Shown piece after piece: positions 1-9,260 of a DNA stretch of 64,000 nt; within the stretch, counting starts at the first letter, position 1, and each line of letters starts with the position of its first letter. The DNA is from CAYNWT01 sp964450955 (GTDB lineage: Bacteria; Planctomycetota; Planctomycetia; Planctomycetales; Planctomycetaceae), in NCBI GenBank assembly GCA_964450955.1, contig CAYVFI010000007.1:130907-194906 (forward strand), in the 5' to 3' direction. The position numbers and the translations under genes are program-made. Below the pieces are notes generated by a model. The model had not been told where the DNA came from. It was given only the letters and a program-made list of their open reading frames with translations, and searched no databases.

Positions 1-258
1 CTTGGGTCCTCACCGGTAGTATCGCTGACCGAGTGAGTGAGTTAAGCGAACGCCAAGTCGGTGGCTCCGACTGTTCGCGAAGCAAGAGTGTCGACAGATT
101 GAATCGGGCGTTAAAACCACGATTGCAATTTGATCGACGGGTTAGTTTCGGCTGACACCTTCCGAAATCCAAATCACCACCCTGTGTGGTAACGGAGTAC
201 CTCTCGCGTACGAAGCGCGGGATCAGGATCGGATGTTGTTTGCGCCGAGGGAAGCACG

Positions 259-1671
259 ATGCACCCTTTCGTCGTGAGGGATTCTATGCGCCACGGTGGT
301 CGCGCCGAGATGGAACCGGAAATCATTGCTGACGTGGTCAGATCGCGGGTGGGCGATCGCACGTTCCAGCATTGGTTCGAGGATAGGACAGTGTTCTCCA
401 TTGAGAACGACTGCCTCCGCGTTGCCGTGGCTAGTCCCTTCTTAATGACGTGGATGCAGAAGCAGTTACGAACGCCTCTGCAGGAAGCCGCGACCGAAAT
501 TCTGGGCAACTCAGGCTGGTTCGATCTTTACGTCGATGCCAGCATTGCGACTCCGCGACCCGAGAAGAGCAGCGAGATTATCGTTGTTCCTGAACCAGAC
601 GCTGACGCCGCCCCAATTATTCAGGCTCAGCGAAAGTTCTCCAAGCTGGAAGACTTTGTTACGGGTGAGTGCAACCAGTTGGCATTTGTCGCGGCAAAGC
701 AAATCGCCGGCAGTCCCGGTCAGAAGTACAACCCGTTTTTTGTGCACGGGCCATCCGGTGCCGGGAAGACTCACTTGCTGGAAGGCATGTACTGCGACAT
801 TCGTCGGCAGTTTCCGGATGCTCAGGTGTTGTACCTGACGTCTGAAGCCTTCATGAACTACTTCACGCAGGCGATGCGCGAACGATCGATGCCGGGCTTC
901 CGCCAACGGTTCCGAAACGTTGACGTTCTGATTCTGGACGACATCGGGTTCTTTGACGACAAGAAGGGAACTCAGGAAGAACTACTGCACACCGTCACGC
1001 AACTGCAAAGCCACGGTCGGCAGGTCATCGTGTCGGCCAATTGTCATCCGCGCATGTTGACCAACCTGCGTCCGGAACTGGCGACCCGGTTCATGGCGGG
1101 CTTGGTTTGCCGACTTGAAACACCGGGCGAACAGGTTCGAAACGAGTTCACCGAACGGAAGGCTCGACAGTACTCGGCCGAGTTCACCGCGGATGCTCTG
1201 GCCTTCGTCGCCCGTCGATTCGGCAGCAGCCTGCGAGAAATTGAAGGCGCATTGAACTGTCTGGAGACACATTTCGCGGCGACTCGCGAACGCATCACGC
1301 TAACCGTTGCCAGACGCGTACTTAGTGCCCTGGAACGCGACTACCAGAAGATCATCAGTATCACTGATATCGAAGCGACCATCACAAAGACGTTTGGTGT
1401 GACCGTCAAAGAGCTGCGTTCCTCAACACGTGCCCGACGGGTCAGTCGACCGCGCATGTTGGCCATGTATTTGGCTCGACTGCACACTCAGGCAGCTTAT
1501 CAGGAAATCGGTCACCACTTCGGCAACCGCAATCACAGCACGGTGATCTCCGCCGAACGCAAAGTGAAGGCGTGGATGGAAGAAGGCACCGAAATCCGAG
1601 TCGCCTCACAAGTCTGGGCCGCTCGCGATCTGGTGACCATGCTGGAAGACCGTCTACAGGCCGCCGGCTGA
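259..1671 (+). CDS. dnaA: Chromosomal replication initiator protein DnaA
   Basis: DnaA binds DnaA boxes at oriC and opens the origin as an ATP-bound filament. All four parts are visible: an N-terminal domain I (about residues 20-85), a short linker, an AAA+ ATPase with Walker A GPSGAGKTH (about 164-172) and Walker B VDVLILDD (about 221-228), and the C-terminal DNA-binding helix-turn-helix with the signature NRNHSTV near residue 425. Length (470 aa) is normal for the family. The ATG at 259 has GAGGG seven bases upstream; in-frame ATGs at 286 (also after GAGG) and 310 are possible alternatives. The gene stands alone: no dnaN, recF, gyrB or rpmH follows. I saw no run of TTATCCACA-type boxes in the 258 bases before it or in the gap after it, so an origin cannot be claimed here. 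Confidence 0.96.
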   Translation: MHPFVVRDSMRHGGRAEMEPEIIADVVRSRVGDRTFQHWFEDRTVFSIENDCLRVAVASPFLMTWMQKQLRTPLQEAATEILGNSGWFDLYVDASIATPRPEKSSEIIVVPEPDADAAPIIQAQRKFSKLEDFVTGECNQLAFVAAKQIAGSPGQKYNPFFVHGPSGAGKTHLLEGMYCDIRRQFPDAQVLYLTSEAFMNYFTQAMRERSMPGFRQRFRNVDVLILDDIGFFDDKKGTQEELLHTVTQLQSHGRQVIVSANCHPRMLTNLRPELATRFMAGLVCRLETPGEQVRNEFTERKARQYSAEFTADALAFVARRFGSSLREIEGALNCLETHFAATRERITLTVARRVLSALERDYQKIISITDIEATITKTFGVTVKELRSSTRARRVSRPRMLAMYLARLHTQAAYQEIGHHFGNRNHSTVISAERKVKAWMEEGTEIRVASQVWAARDLVTMLEDRLQAAG

Positions 1672-2069
1672 CCAACGTCCCGTTGGATCGGGTATCCGGT
1701 TGGTGGAGTGACTGCGGTTGGAGCTGTGTCTTCGATTGAACGGTCGGTGGGGTGCGTTGCCAGTCAACGTCGTCGTGGACCGGGCGACGAGTCCCGATTG
1801 GTGTTGAACAGATTGGGGCACGTAGGCTTGTTCCGTACCCCCGCTCTCAGAGCCATGTCTGTGCGTGTTTTTGTGACTTTCGTGGTTGCGAACTTATCCT
1901 CGCCGCCACGTCCACGCGTGGATTTTGTCGTTCCACCGGGTCGCTGCGAGAGCGAACCGATAGATCTGCGGGCTGTTACAACAGACTGTGTGCGCTGGCT
2001 TTGTGATTTCGCCACGAGCCGACAAGAGGGCTGTCTGTTGCCTCACACACACCCATCGCTGTCACTGGT
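1672..2069. other. Intergenic gap between convergent dnaA and TPR gene
   Basis: This 398-base stretch separates the 3' ends of dnaA and the minus-strand TPR lipoprotein gene. Open frames across it lack family resemblance, a ribosome site and plausible composition. I see no tRNA, no DnaA-box cluster and no clear hairpin-plus-T-run terminator. Confidence 0.5.
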
Positions 2070-4031
2070 TTATCTGCGAGGGTTGATTGTTGGCAGTGCT
2101 TCGGTGCGGCTGGGTAGGGCTGGCGGTTCGCTGATTGTCTTGGGATAGACGGCCCGTACCGGAGCTTGGCGTGGAGCAATTGGTTCGTATTTCGGCGTGC
2201 TTGGCGGCGGTTCGTACTCCGCTGCTGGGGGAAGACTCGGAACCCGGATGGCTTCTCCCTGAGGGTAAGTGGCCGGCGCGGCGCTGTGGCCCTGCGATTG
2301 ATCCAGACCTGGCCACATTTGGATTACCGAACCTGTTGATGCCGGAGGCTGCGGCGCTTCCATTGAAGCTTGCTGAATCTTTGGTCGTGGTGGTTCGTTG
2401 ATGATGTTGGCGTACGGATACTGCAATGGTTCGCCAGTTGGGGCCTGCACTTGTTGTTTCACCTTTGGTGCCGGCTTTCGTTCCGATGGCATCTGCTGCA
2501 GCGACGATCGGTCGACTGGTTGAGCGTTCCAGAGACCATTCTCATCTGCGATTGGATATGCCTTTGCCTGTACGCTTCTGGTAGGCAACGCAATCGGCGG
2601 TCGGGCCTGGGCAGCCGGTGTTGGCGCGGTCGGCGTTGGAATTGTTGTCGTTGGAGCCGCCGAAACCGGAGCTGCTGCTTGTAGTGAGTAAGTCCGGGCG
2701 GGTGATACGGTTCTCCATGGAACGCCCGATGTTGCAGCGCGTTGAGTCGGCTGCGATTGGAATTGAAGTTGGGTGCGTGGCGGCGATTGAATTTTTGGTT
2801 GTTGTGGTTGTTCCTGGAACTGCGCTCGCGGCGGCGGTTGGAACTGGACCTGTGGCTGGGCTGGAGGAACCGGCTTCAATGCGGCGGACATTACACTGGC
2901 TGTGTCTGTTGCCGTGGCAGGGGCGGCTGACGTTAGTCCGGACCCGGGTCCAGGTCTTGGTCGCACGATTGGTTTGTCCAGGTTCGGGTGAGTGTTGAAC
3001 GCATCTCGGGCGTCTTCGGTAACAAGATCCGTGCGGATTTGAGGCAACGCCGGGCCGTTGTCGGCCTGAAGTTGTTGCCGTAGTTCTTCCTGGACCGTCT
3101 GAAGATGTTCGAGTGCGGCCTGAGCCTGTTGGTCGACAGTTTGAGCAACTTCTGAAGTCACTGCGCGGGCCGTTTGTTGCACGGTTGCCGCAGGGCCGGT
3201 GGCCGTCATGTTGGAAAATGTATTTGCTGAATCTGCTGCTGCCGAAACGACTGGCTGAAGCGTGTTCGCAATTTTGTCCTCAGGTGGAGGGCCGTCCGGG
3301 AAGAAGTATGCCATTGCCTTTTCGGCGTGCTCTGGCGAACCCGCGCGTTTGAATAGCGAATATGCTTCGTCGTACGCGCCGCGTTCGGCGGCCAGTTTGC
3401 CCAGGTTGTTGGCGGCTCGACTGTGTGACGGGTTAATTTCCAGAGCGCGGTTCAGGAATTTTTCTGCAACGTCGAATCGTTCTTGTAGTTGGTACGAGTA
3501 GCCAATGTCGCTTAGCAGATCAGGGCTATGCGGTGTCTGTTTTAGTGCTCGTCGATAGTGGGTCTCTGCTGACAGAAAGTCGCGTTTTAAATCACCAACA
3601 ACGCCCATCCGATGATGAGCGACTGCGTTTTCCGGGTCTTGCTGAAGAACCTGCTCATACTTCATCGCGGCCTGATTGAGGTAGTCCTGCTGCAACTGTG
3701 GATCTTGTGTGGATGATGCGCCACGGAGCATTTCTCCGGCTTCTTCCAGCATTCCATCCAGCACGTGCCGCGAAGGTTTGAACGCGGGAGCTTCGTTGGA
3801 GGCCAACACAACCGCATTGCTGGCATCCTCCGGCTGCACATTCGCCTGCCGGACTTCCGACGGTTGTGGATCGGAATCCCTGGCAACGGCGCTTGGGAAT
3901 TCGATAAGCGAATTCGGTTGTTCCAAACCACTTGGGAGTTGGGTGTAGCTATCGGTGCCGCGCCAAGCGTTTTGGCAACCACCGACTACAGCGATAAGCG
4001 CAATCGCGAACGGCAATCCATGCCTGGACAT
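2070..4031 (-). CDS. TPR-repeat lipoprotein with long Pro/Gln-rich tail
   Basis: Predicted exported lipoprotein of 653 aa. The ATG at 4031 was chosen because it gives a short signal peptide ending in VVGGC, a plausible lipobox; the frame is open further upstream, but that part looks non-coding. Residues about 85-240 hold three or four tetratricopeptide repeats (for example AVAHHRMGVVGDLKRDF and NLGKLAAERGAYDEA), a fold that mediates protein-protein contacts. The rest, about residues 280-653, is low-complexity and rich in Pro, Gln and Ala, so probably disordered and cell-envelope exposed. It is divergent from the sigma factor gene at 4348. The gene at 32423-33382 has the same architecture (lipobox, TPRs, Pro/Gln tail). 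Partner and exact role unknown. Confidence 0.8.
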   Translation of the reverse strand: MSRHGLPFAIALIAVVGGCQNAWRGTDSYTQLPSGLEQPNSLIEFPSAVARDSDPQPSEVRQANVQPEDASNAVVLASNEAPAFKPSRHVLDGMLEEAGEMLRGASSTQDPQLQQDYLNQAAMKYEQVLQQDPENAVAHHRMGVVGDLKRDFLSAETHYRRALKQTPHSPDLLSDIGYSYQLQERFDVAEKFLNRALEINPSHSRAANNLGKLAAERGAYDEAYSLFKRAGSPEHAEKAMAYFFPDGPPPEDKIANTLQPVVSAAADSANTFSNMTATGPAATVQQTARAVTSEVAQTVDQQAQAALEHLQTVQEELRQQLQADNGPALPQIRTDLVTEDARDAFNTHPNLDKPIVRPRPGPGSGLTSAAPATATDTASVMSAALKPVPPAQPQVQFQPPPRAQFQEQPQQPKIQSPPRTQLQFQSQPTQRAATSGVPWRTVSPARTYSLQAAAPVSAAPTTTIPTPTAPTPAAQARPPIALPTRSVQAKAYPIADENGLWNAQPVDRSSLQQMPSERKPAPKVKQQVQAPTGEPLQYPYANIINEPPRPKIQQASMEAPQPPASTGSVIQMWPGLDQSQGHSAAPATYPQGEAIRVPSLPPAAEYEPPPSTPKYEPIAPRQAPVRAVYPKTISEPPALPSRTEALPTINPRR

Positions 4032-4285
4032 GTTGTCATTCCGTGAATCAGGCGTCCCGGTGATGGTTCTGAACGAACACAGTCGGGACAAGAGGTGAGA
4101 TAGAGGAGAGTGACCGAGTTTATTTGTGCAGTCAGAAACGTGTCGATAGGGGTTTGGCCGCTCGGGGGGCCAGGCGGCAACCAAGAGCCGCGTTTGCGAC
4201 ATATACGACGGATTTTGAGCTCTGGAGCGGCAGTTTTCGCCGTTTACGTTGGCTGGCCAGCATGAGAAGGCTCCATGAGTTTTGA

Positions 4286-4314
4286 CTGACTTCGCCAAGC
4301 GACCTGGATATAGT
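4286..4314 (+). promoter_or_regulatory. Candidate sigma-70 promoter of the sigma factor gene
   Basis: CTGACT at 4286-4291 and TATAGT at 4309-4314 are separated by 17 bases and match the -35 and -10 consensus at 4/6 and 5/6 positions. Transcription would start near 4321, leaving a leader of about 27 nt before the ATG at 4348. Found by eye, untested. Confidence 0.45.
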
Positions 4315-4347
4315 CGAAATAAACTAGTCGCATTCGCAGGAAGACCT

Positions 4348-4929
4348 ATGTCCATCGAGCCGTTTACGTGCCTGGTCAAGGCGGCCCAGCAAGGCGATTC
4401 CGCCGCGCTTGCTGAATTAATGAATCTTTACCAACCACTTATTCGCAGCGTTATCGGACGCGTGTATCAAGAGACCGCCTTGCTAAGCGTGCGCGATTCG
4501 GAACAGCTGGTGTGGACTAAAGTTTGGCTCAGGCTGGAGGGGTTTCTTGGCCACGGCGACCCCGAACAGTGCAGGAATATTTTTGCTGGCTGGATTAGCC
4601 GAATAGCCAGGCACACGGCTATGGATCAGTTGACCAAAGCCCGCGCGCAGGTACGTGGTGGCAACTTCAACCAAGCCGATTACGCAGAGGCCATTGTGCC
4701 TGATGGTGGTCCAAGCCCCAGTTCCAAAGCGCGTGTCATGTCGCAGGCGAACCGACTGAGAGCGGAAATTGACAAACTGGATGTGTTGGATGCCGAAGTG
4801 ATTCGGCTACGGTTCTATGAAAGCATGACGATTGGTGGAATCGCTGACCATACTCAGTTGAGTGTCGATAAGGTGCGTGGAATCATCGACAAGACGTTGG
4901 GCACTCTGAAGGTTCGCGTGCCTGAATAG
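4348..4929 (+). CDS. RNA polymerase sigma factor, sigma-70/ECF type
   Basis: Predicted 193-aa sigma factor. The N-terminal half resembles sigma-70 region 2 (core RNA polymerase and -10 binding; helices around LMNLYQPLIRSVIGR and FAGWISRIARHTAMDQL). The C-terminal half resembles region 4, a helix-turn-helix for the -35 element (DAEVIRLRFYESMTIGGIA...LSVDKVRGII). There is no region 1 or 3, as in ECF sigma factors. ATG 4348 is preceded by AGGA at 4338-4341; an upstream in-frame ATG at 4282 lies inside the predicted promoter and is less likely. No anti-sigma gene is recognisable next door; the next gene is a convergent membrane protein of unknown function, and the divergent neighbour is a TPR lipoprotein that might be a target. 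Confidence 0.88.
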   Translation: MSIEPFTCLVKAAQQGDSAALAELMNLYQPLIRSVIGRVYQETALLSVRDSEQLVWTKVWLRLEGFLGHGDPEQCRNIFAGWISRIARHTAMDQLTKARAQVRGGNFNQADYAEAIVPDGGPSPSSKARVMSQANRLRAEIDKLDVLDAEVIRLRFYESMTIGGIADHTQLSVDKVRGIIDKTLGTLKVRVPE

Positions 4930-4940
4930 CCCGGCGGATC

Positions 4941-5903
4941 TTACTTGTCGTCTGGTTTGAGTATGGTAGCGCCGGTGTCGGATTCCTTGTCGGCGATTGT
5001 GTCGGCAGGTTCCGGGCCACTGTCCGCGTCGTCGGTATCAATTTCCAGTTGAAGCTCTTCCGGTTCGTCGGTCGTATTCTTTTCCGACCTGGCCGCTTCG
5101 TCTTCTTCCTCAAGATCGAACTCTTCCACCAGTTCCCGCCGCCGCTGCGCAACGGCGCGGTCGAATTCCGACAGGACGTCCATTGCTCGATCTCGAGACG
5201 TGACAAGCCCGATGATGAGGTATTGTGTGATGGCCAGCAGATAACACGACCACCCAACGGTGAACTCGCGCCACGCTTTCTCTTCGTTGACTTCCCGTTG
5301 TGCGCTGGCTTGTGAAATGGCCTGAGCCTTTGCGGCTTCTGCCGGCATGGTGACAGCCAGTTTTTGTTCCAGCCGGGTCACAAGCTTTGCTTCTTCTTTC
5401 GCGAAGTACGCGCTGCTGACCTGTGCTCCGAAAATGGCTGCCATAATCGCAAGGACCGGTGAAGAGCGGTTGAGATGCTGGCACACCAGACCTTTCGCGA
5501 TGTCGTACTTTCTGCGCCATGCCTGGGCCAGCAGTGTTTTGCCTGGCTTTAAGCGTGGAGGTCCCGGGTGAACCACGGCGAACAATTCCTGGTCGGGCAT
5601 GGCTTCCACGACGCCGATCGCCAGCAGCAATCGGAGTCCGATGGTAAACCAGTCAAACTTATTGGCCCAGCCAAACAACAGGTGTTCCATGTTGGCCGTG
5701 GCGGCAAGCAGCAGCAACGAACCGCGGAACCACTGTTCGAGGTCTTTTTCGAGTTCGTCGTCCATATCCTGCAGTCGGAAGACGTTGCGCAGGATGAACC
5801 GAAAAATCGGAATCGCAATCGCACCGATAAGAACGCGCGTTACAGGGCGCAGAGCTGAGCGCAGCAATGGTGCTCGCATGAGTGCTCGGAACAGGCTGCC
5901 CAC
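4941..5903 (-). CDS. Membrane protein of unknown function with acidic C-terminal tail
   Basis: A 320-aa protein I cannot assign to a family. Hydrophobic stretches that could span the membrane lie at about residues 22-40 (VLIGAIAIPIFRFIL), 62-80, 88-102, 148-163 and 215-235 (CYLLAITQYLIIGLV). Between the last two is a charged helical segment rich in Lys, Glu and Ala (about 165-205). The last 75 residues are strongly acidic and probably cytoplasmic. The reading frame starts with GTG at 5903 with GAGGA about ten bases upstream; ATG 5879 is an alternative. It converges with the sigma factor gene, 11 bp away. Codon composition matches the neighbours, so I believe it is a real gene. Confidence 0.75.
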   Translation of the reverse strand: MGSLFRALMRAPLLRSALRPVTRVLIGAIAIPIFRFILRNVFRLQDMDDELEKDLEQWFRGSLLLLAATANMEHLLFGWANKFDWFTIGLRLLLAIGVVEAMPDQELFAVVHPGPPRLKPGKTLLAQAWRRKYDIAKGLVCQHLNRSSPVLAIMAAIFGAQVSSAYFAKEEAKLVTRLEQKLAVTMPAEAAKAQAISQASAQREVNEEKAWREFTVGWSCYLLAITQYLIIGLVTSRDRAMDVLSEFDRAVAQRRRELVEEFDLEEEDEAARSEKNTTDEPEELQLEIDTDDADSGPEPADTIADKESDTGATILKPDDK

Positions 5904-6204
5904 TTAAACTGATTCCTCTGGTGCGATGTCTGGATTGATTCTAAGCATAGATTGCACCGCGGAGTTAGTGCGTAGTGGCTCTATTCTTGCCGGGAATTCA
6001 TGACATCATCCCCGTAAACGGATTCGTGGGCGAATGGTTCATTTTGATTTCAGAACCCGAAAACGTTGCGGGCGTGCGGCTGAGTCTCTGGTTGCTGCAA
6101 TAAGCGTTCACGACTAGGCTGCTTCCATAAAGCGGGCAGGGGGCTCGCGTTTACACCTGCTTTCACAAGCAGCCAAATTTCTGTCGAACCTTGCGAAGTG
6201 AACC
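5904..6204. other. Intergenic region between divergent genes
   Basis: About 300 bases between the divergent membrane-protein gene and the M50 protease gene. It should hold promoters for both, but I found no pair of boxes good enough to call and no RNA gene. Confidence 0.4.
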
Positions 6205-6945
6205 ATGATAGGTGCCGCGCCTGAATCTGAATTCGACCTGCGGTTCCCGCTGTTTGGGATCCCAATACGTGTTCATCCGGTGTTCTGGCTGACCAGCGCA
6301 TTTATTTCATGGAACAACGCCATGATTGGCGGTCAGGTGCGGATGGACTTGTTGGTTCTTAGCGTTCTGGTGGTCTTTATTTCGATTCTGGTGCACGAAC
6401 TGGGCCACGCGGTTGTGATGCGGATATTTGGGTATCCATCGGAGATCGTGCTGTACTTCTTCGGCGGCTACGCAACAGCCATGCGAAAATCGACGTGGAA
6501 GGATATCGCAGGTCTGGCCGCCGGGCCGGCAGCGGGCTTCGCCCTGTATGGGCTGACATGGGTGACCGCAGAGGTTCTGATAAGCCAGGGCACGCTGCTT
6601 AACATGGATCCCGTCTGGCGACTGCGAATAATTGCCATGCTTGACTTTAGTCTGTGGGCTAACTTCGTGTGGAACATGTTTAACCTTATTCCCGTCATGC
6701 CTCTGGACGGAGGTCAAATCTGCCGTGAACTCTGCCTTTGGATTTCACCACGCAGGGGCATGCAGTGGGCGTTTCTGATTGCCATCGGCATATCGGGACT
6801 GCTGGCTTTGTATGGGTTCGGCGCGCTGCAGGGGAAGTGGCGAATGGTTGGGAACGTGGCCCCAGGCATGCCGACCATTTTCTTCGGGATCATGTGCTAC
6901 CAAAATTTTCAGGCATACCAGGCCAGCAAAGGTCGCCGGTACTAG
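6205..6945 (+). CDS. Site-2 protease family (M50) membrane metallopeptidase
   Basis: A 246-aa polytopic membrane protein of the M50 family, zinc proteases that cut substrates within the membrane. The HExxH motif is LVHELGHAV (about residues 64-72), and the second conserved segment NLIPVMPLDGGQ (about 160-171) supplies the third zinc ligand, Asp. The N terminus (LFGIPIRVHPVFWL) is typical of the Rv1735/rhomboid-adjacent branch of small S2P-like proteins, with no PDZ or CBS domain. Members of this family often process anti-sigma factors or signal peptides; the substrate here is unknown. The nearby sigma factor at 4348 is suggestive but there is no direct evidence of a link. The ribosome site before ATG 6205 is weak. 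Confidence 0.88.
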   Translation: MIGAAPESEFDLRFPLFGIPIRVHPVFWLTSAFISWNNAMIGGQVRMDLLVLSVLVVFISILVHELGHAVVMRIFGYPSEIVLYFFGGYATAMRKSTWKDIAGLAAGPAAGFALYGLTWVTAEVLISQGTLLNMDPVWRLRIIAMLDFSLWANFVWNMFNLIPVMPLDGGQICRELCLWISPRRGMQWAFLIAIGISGLLALYGFGALQGKWRMVGNVAPGMPTIFFGIMCYQNFQAYQASKGRRY

Positions 6946-6956
6946 TTCGCCAGGGC

Positions 6957-7003
6957 GCTTCGGTCTTTGGCCCATCGGCGAGGCACTTCGTTTTGGCCCA
7001 TCG
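6957..7003. repeat. Short imperfect direct repeat
   Basis: TTTGGCCCATCG occurs at 6966-6977 and again at 6992-7003, each preceded by a CTTCG-containing stretch. It lies in the gap between the convergent M50 and hypothetical genes. No clear function. Confidence 0.4.
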
Positions 7004-7010
7004 TGGTGAC

Positions 7011-7535
7011 TTAGCTCCTGCGAGTTGGCATAGCCGGAGCCAAAGCGACGTCGGACGCGATCACCCGCTGCAGCGCGGTGGTGACCTGGTCTGCGATTGC
7101 GGGATCATTGGGGATGGTTTCGAGAACCGTCACGGTTCCGTTTTCGAACGCGTTGAATAATCGCGAAGTGAACTCAGACATCGTGGCAAGGAACGCGGCA
7201 AGTTGATTGTTGTTGAGATCTTCGCGTCGCAGCACTGTTTGTGTTTCGGTTCGAACGCGCTTGAGTTTCGCGAGCGTATTGCCCTGAGTTCGATACAGCA
7301 GACCTCCAAGATACGCCCGGCGTAGTTGGCCCTGATTGTCGTACTGGTATACGGGATCCTGATCGAAGAACACTGAGAAGTAATCGTTGGTGCGGAAGCC
7401 TGCGACGATTGGTTCCGGCATGCCCGACACGCGCAAGCTGATTCGGCGTTTCAGCGCCGTAGCTTCGCGCATGATGTCTTCGCGATCGGACTCGTTTCTG
7501 GCAGAAGGCGTTGGTTGGTTGTCGGACGTGTTCAT
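7011..7535 (-). CDS. Hypothetical protein, 174 aa
   Basis: Not recognised as a known family. The protein is soluble, without signal peptide or membrane segment. It begins with a polar stretch, then a helical segment (EATALKRRISLRV), a beta-rich middle (DYFSVFFDQDPVYQYD...RRAYLGGLLYRT) and a helical C terminus. The start ATG at 7535 gives a normal polar N terminus; further upstream the frame is open but looks non-coding. It is divergent from the M24-like gene at 7741. Composition and the good frame suggest a real, probably lineage-restricted gene. Confidence 0.65.
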   Translation of the reverse strand: MNTSDNQPTPSARNESDREDIMREATALKRRISLRVSGMPEPIVAGFRTNDYFSVFFDQDPVYQYDNQGQLRRAYLGGLLYRTQGNTLAKLKRVRTETQTVLRREDLNNNQLAAFLATMSEFTSRLFNAFENGTVTVLETIPNDPAIADQVTTALQRVIASDVALAPAMPTRRS

Positions 7536-7740
7536 GTAACGGTTGTGCAGGTTGTGGCACCAATAGACTGTGTGACAGTGTAGTAACAATCGATTGGCGA
7601 CGATTGACCGGCCACCAGGTGCGTGGTGTTCTGGTCGAATTATCGACATTTCCTTGCGGCTCCGGGCTACAGTTTAAGAAGTCAGCTCCGTCTAATAGCG
7701 GATGAAATCGGTTTCTCGTTTGCGTCGAAGGCCTTTCGTG

Positions 7741-9057
7741 ATGTCCTCAGATTCACAACTCACTCGAGTTCTGAACGCAGACGAAGATCGTCTGGCGGAT
7801 GTCTGTTTGAAGCAGGAACGTGTGGCCGCGATGCTGACGAAGTTCGGCTATGACGCTTTGCTTCTGCAGCGTCCGGGCAACATTTCGTGGATGACCGCGG
7901 GCGGCAACGTGGGCCGCGCGGCGTGCGAGATGTCGGCTGCGATCTTCTGCACCAAAGATGCTCGCGTGGTTGTGACAAACAACGTGGACGCTCCGCAGCT
8001 TTTCGAACGCGAACTTTTTGGTCTTGGGTTCCAGCTGAAACAACGTCCGTGGCACGAACCGCACCCGACTTTGCTGGCCGACCTGTGCCGTGGTCGAAAG
8101 GTGATCAGCGACAACGGCCGGCCCGGCACCAAAAACGGTGAAGGAGAAATTCGAAAGCTACGAGTCCAGTTGACGGATTTAGAATGCGATCGCATGCGAC
8201 GACTTAGCAAAGTCGCTTTGCACGCCGTCGAAGCGTCGGCTCGTGGAATGTACAAAGGGCAGACGGAAGCGGAATTGGCAGGCGAGGTCGCTCACCGATT
8301 AATGAAACGAACCGTCACGCCGGAACTCATCCGAGTCTGTGCGGATGGGCGCAGCGAACGGTATCGGCATTGGACTTACGGCAGCGATCCGATTGAACAA
8401 TACGCGGTCGTGTCCTGTATCGCCCGCCGATGGGGATTGTCTGTTGCACTTACGCGAACGGTGAGCCTGGAACCGGTTCCGCGCGAGTTAGAGGTGGCTC
8501 ATCGCAAAGCCATGTTGATGCACGCGACCGGAATGTTTTTCTCGCGCAACGGCCAGTTGTTGAAAGACGTGTGGCCAAAGGTTAGTCGCATCTATGAAAA
8601 ATTTGGGCTGGCTCACGAATGGCAACTTGCTGACCAGGCCGACGTCATTGGCTACGACTCCCGCGAAGTCCAGCTTACGCCGACCAGCGAAATGAAACTG
8701 GAAGCTCCGATGGCTATGCATTGGCACCCGTCGGTTGGTCCGGCCATGATGGGCGATACGATTTTGGTTCAGGAACAGGAATCAGAGTTCGTCACGCTCT
8801 CTCGCGATTGGCCGCGGTTAACGGTCGAGATTAAAGGTCACGCGGTTCAATGTCCCGACATCTACGTTGTTCCCAACACCGAAGGTACTGGGGATGGCCA
8901 GATTGCCGAGGACGTTGATTTGGACAGCCGGATGGTTCTGTTTGAGGCGTCCAGTGCTGACTTGCACATGGATTCGGTCTGGGAAATGCAGATCGACCAA
9001 TCCGCGTCGGATGACGAAGAGACGACACTGTCTGGTAAACCCAGCTACAGAGGCTGA
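7741..9057 (+). CDS. M24 (creatinase/aminopeptidase P) fold protein, probably catalytically inactive
   Basis: A 438-aa protein with the creatinase-like N-terminal domain (about residues 20-140; DALLLQRPGNISWMTAGG) and a C-terminal pita-bread domain (about 150-400). True M24 peptidases use two Asp, one His and two Glu to hold two metal ions. Where the first two Asp should be, around the family motif ending in DxTRT, this protein reads ALTRTVSL. The His region reads ADVIGYDSREV rather than GHGIG, and the final Glu region reads GDTILV. All five ligands appear lost, so I infer a non-peptidase or substrate-binding role. ATG 7741 follows GAAGG; the upstream in-frame ATG at 7702 is less likely. Confidence 0.8.
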   Translation: MSSDSQLTRVLNADEDRLADVCLKQERVAAMLTKFGYDALLLQRPGNISWMTAGGNVGRAACEMSAAIFCTKDARVVVTNNVDAPQLFERELFGLGFQLKQRPWHEPHPTLLADLCRGRKVISDNGRPGTKNGEGEIRKLRVQLTDLECDRMRRLSKVALHAVEASARGMYKGQTEAELAGEVAHRLMKRTVTPELIRVCADGRSERYRHWTYGSDPIEQYAVVSCIARRWGLSVALTRTVSLEPVPRELEVAHRKAMLMHATGMFFSRNGQLLKDVWPKVSRIYEKFGLAHEWQLADQADVIGYDSREVQLTPTSEMKLEAPMAMHWHPSVGPAMMGDTILVQEQESEFVTLSRDWPRLTVEIKGHAVQCPDIYVVPNTEGTGDGQIAEDVDLDSRMVLFEASSADLHMDSVWEMQIDQSASDDEETTLSGKPSYRG

Positions 9058-9260
9058 GGCGTTAGGTTGGGACGCTGGGATTCGTAGCCAGAGAGCAAAT
9101 TCGCGGGAGCGTTTCGTCGTTAAGGAATTCGTCCTGGCCGCAAAGCGTGAGGCACTTGAGGCGTGGATAGACACAGCGTTCAATGCCCGGCAATTTAGCC
9201 ACGTGGGATGGTGCTCAGGAAGTCTCTGACCGACCAGCTGCAGGACGACTTCTTGCGTCG

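Noticed and set aside
1..258. Replication origin upstream of dnaA
   Set aside because: No cluster of DnaA boxes or AT-rich unwinding stretch is visible by eye in these 258 bases.
1708..2148. Open frame of 146 codons after dnaA
   Set aside because: No ribosome site, composition unlike the neighbours, and it overlaps the end of the convergent TPR gene.
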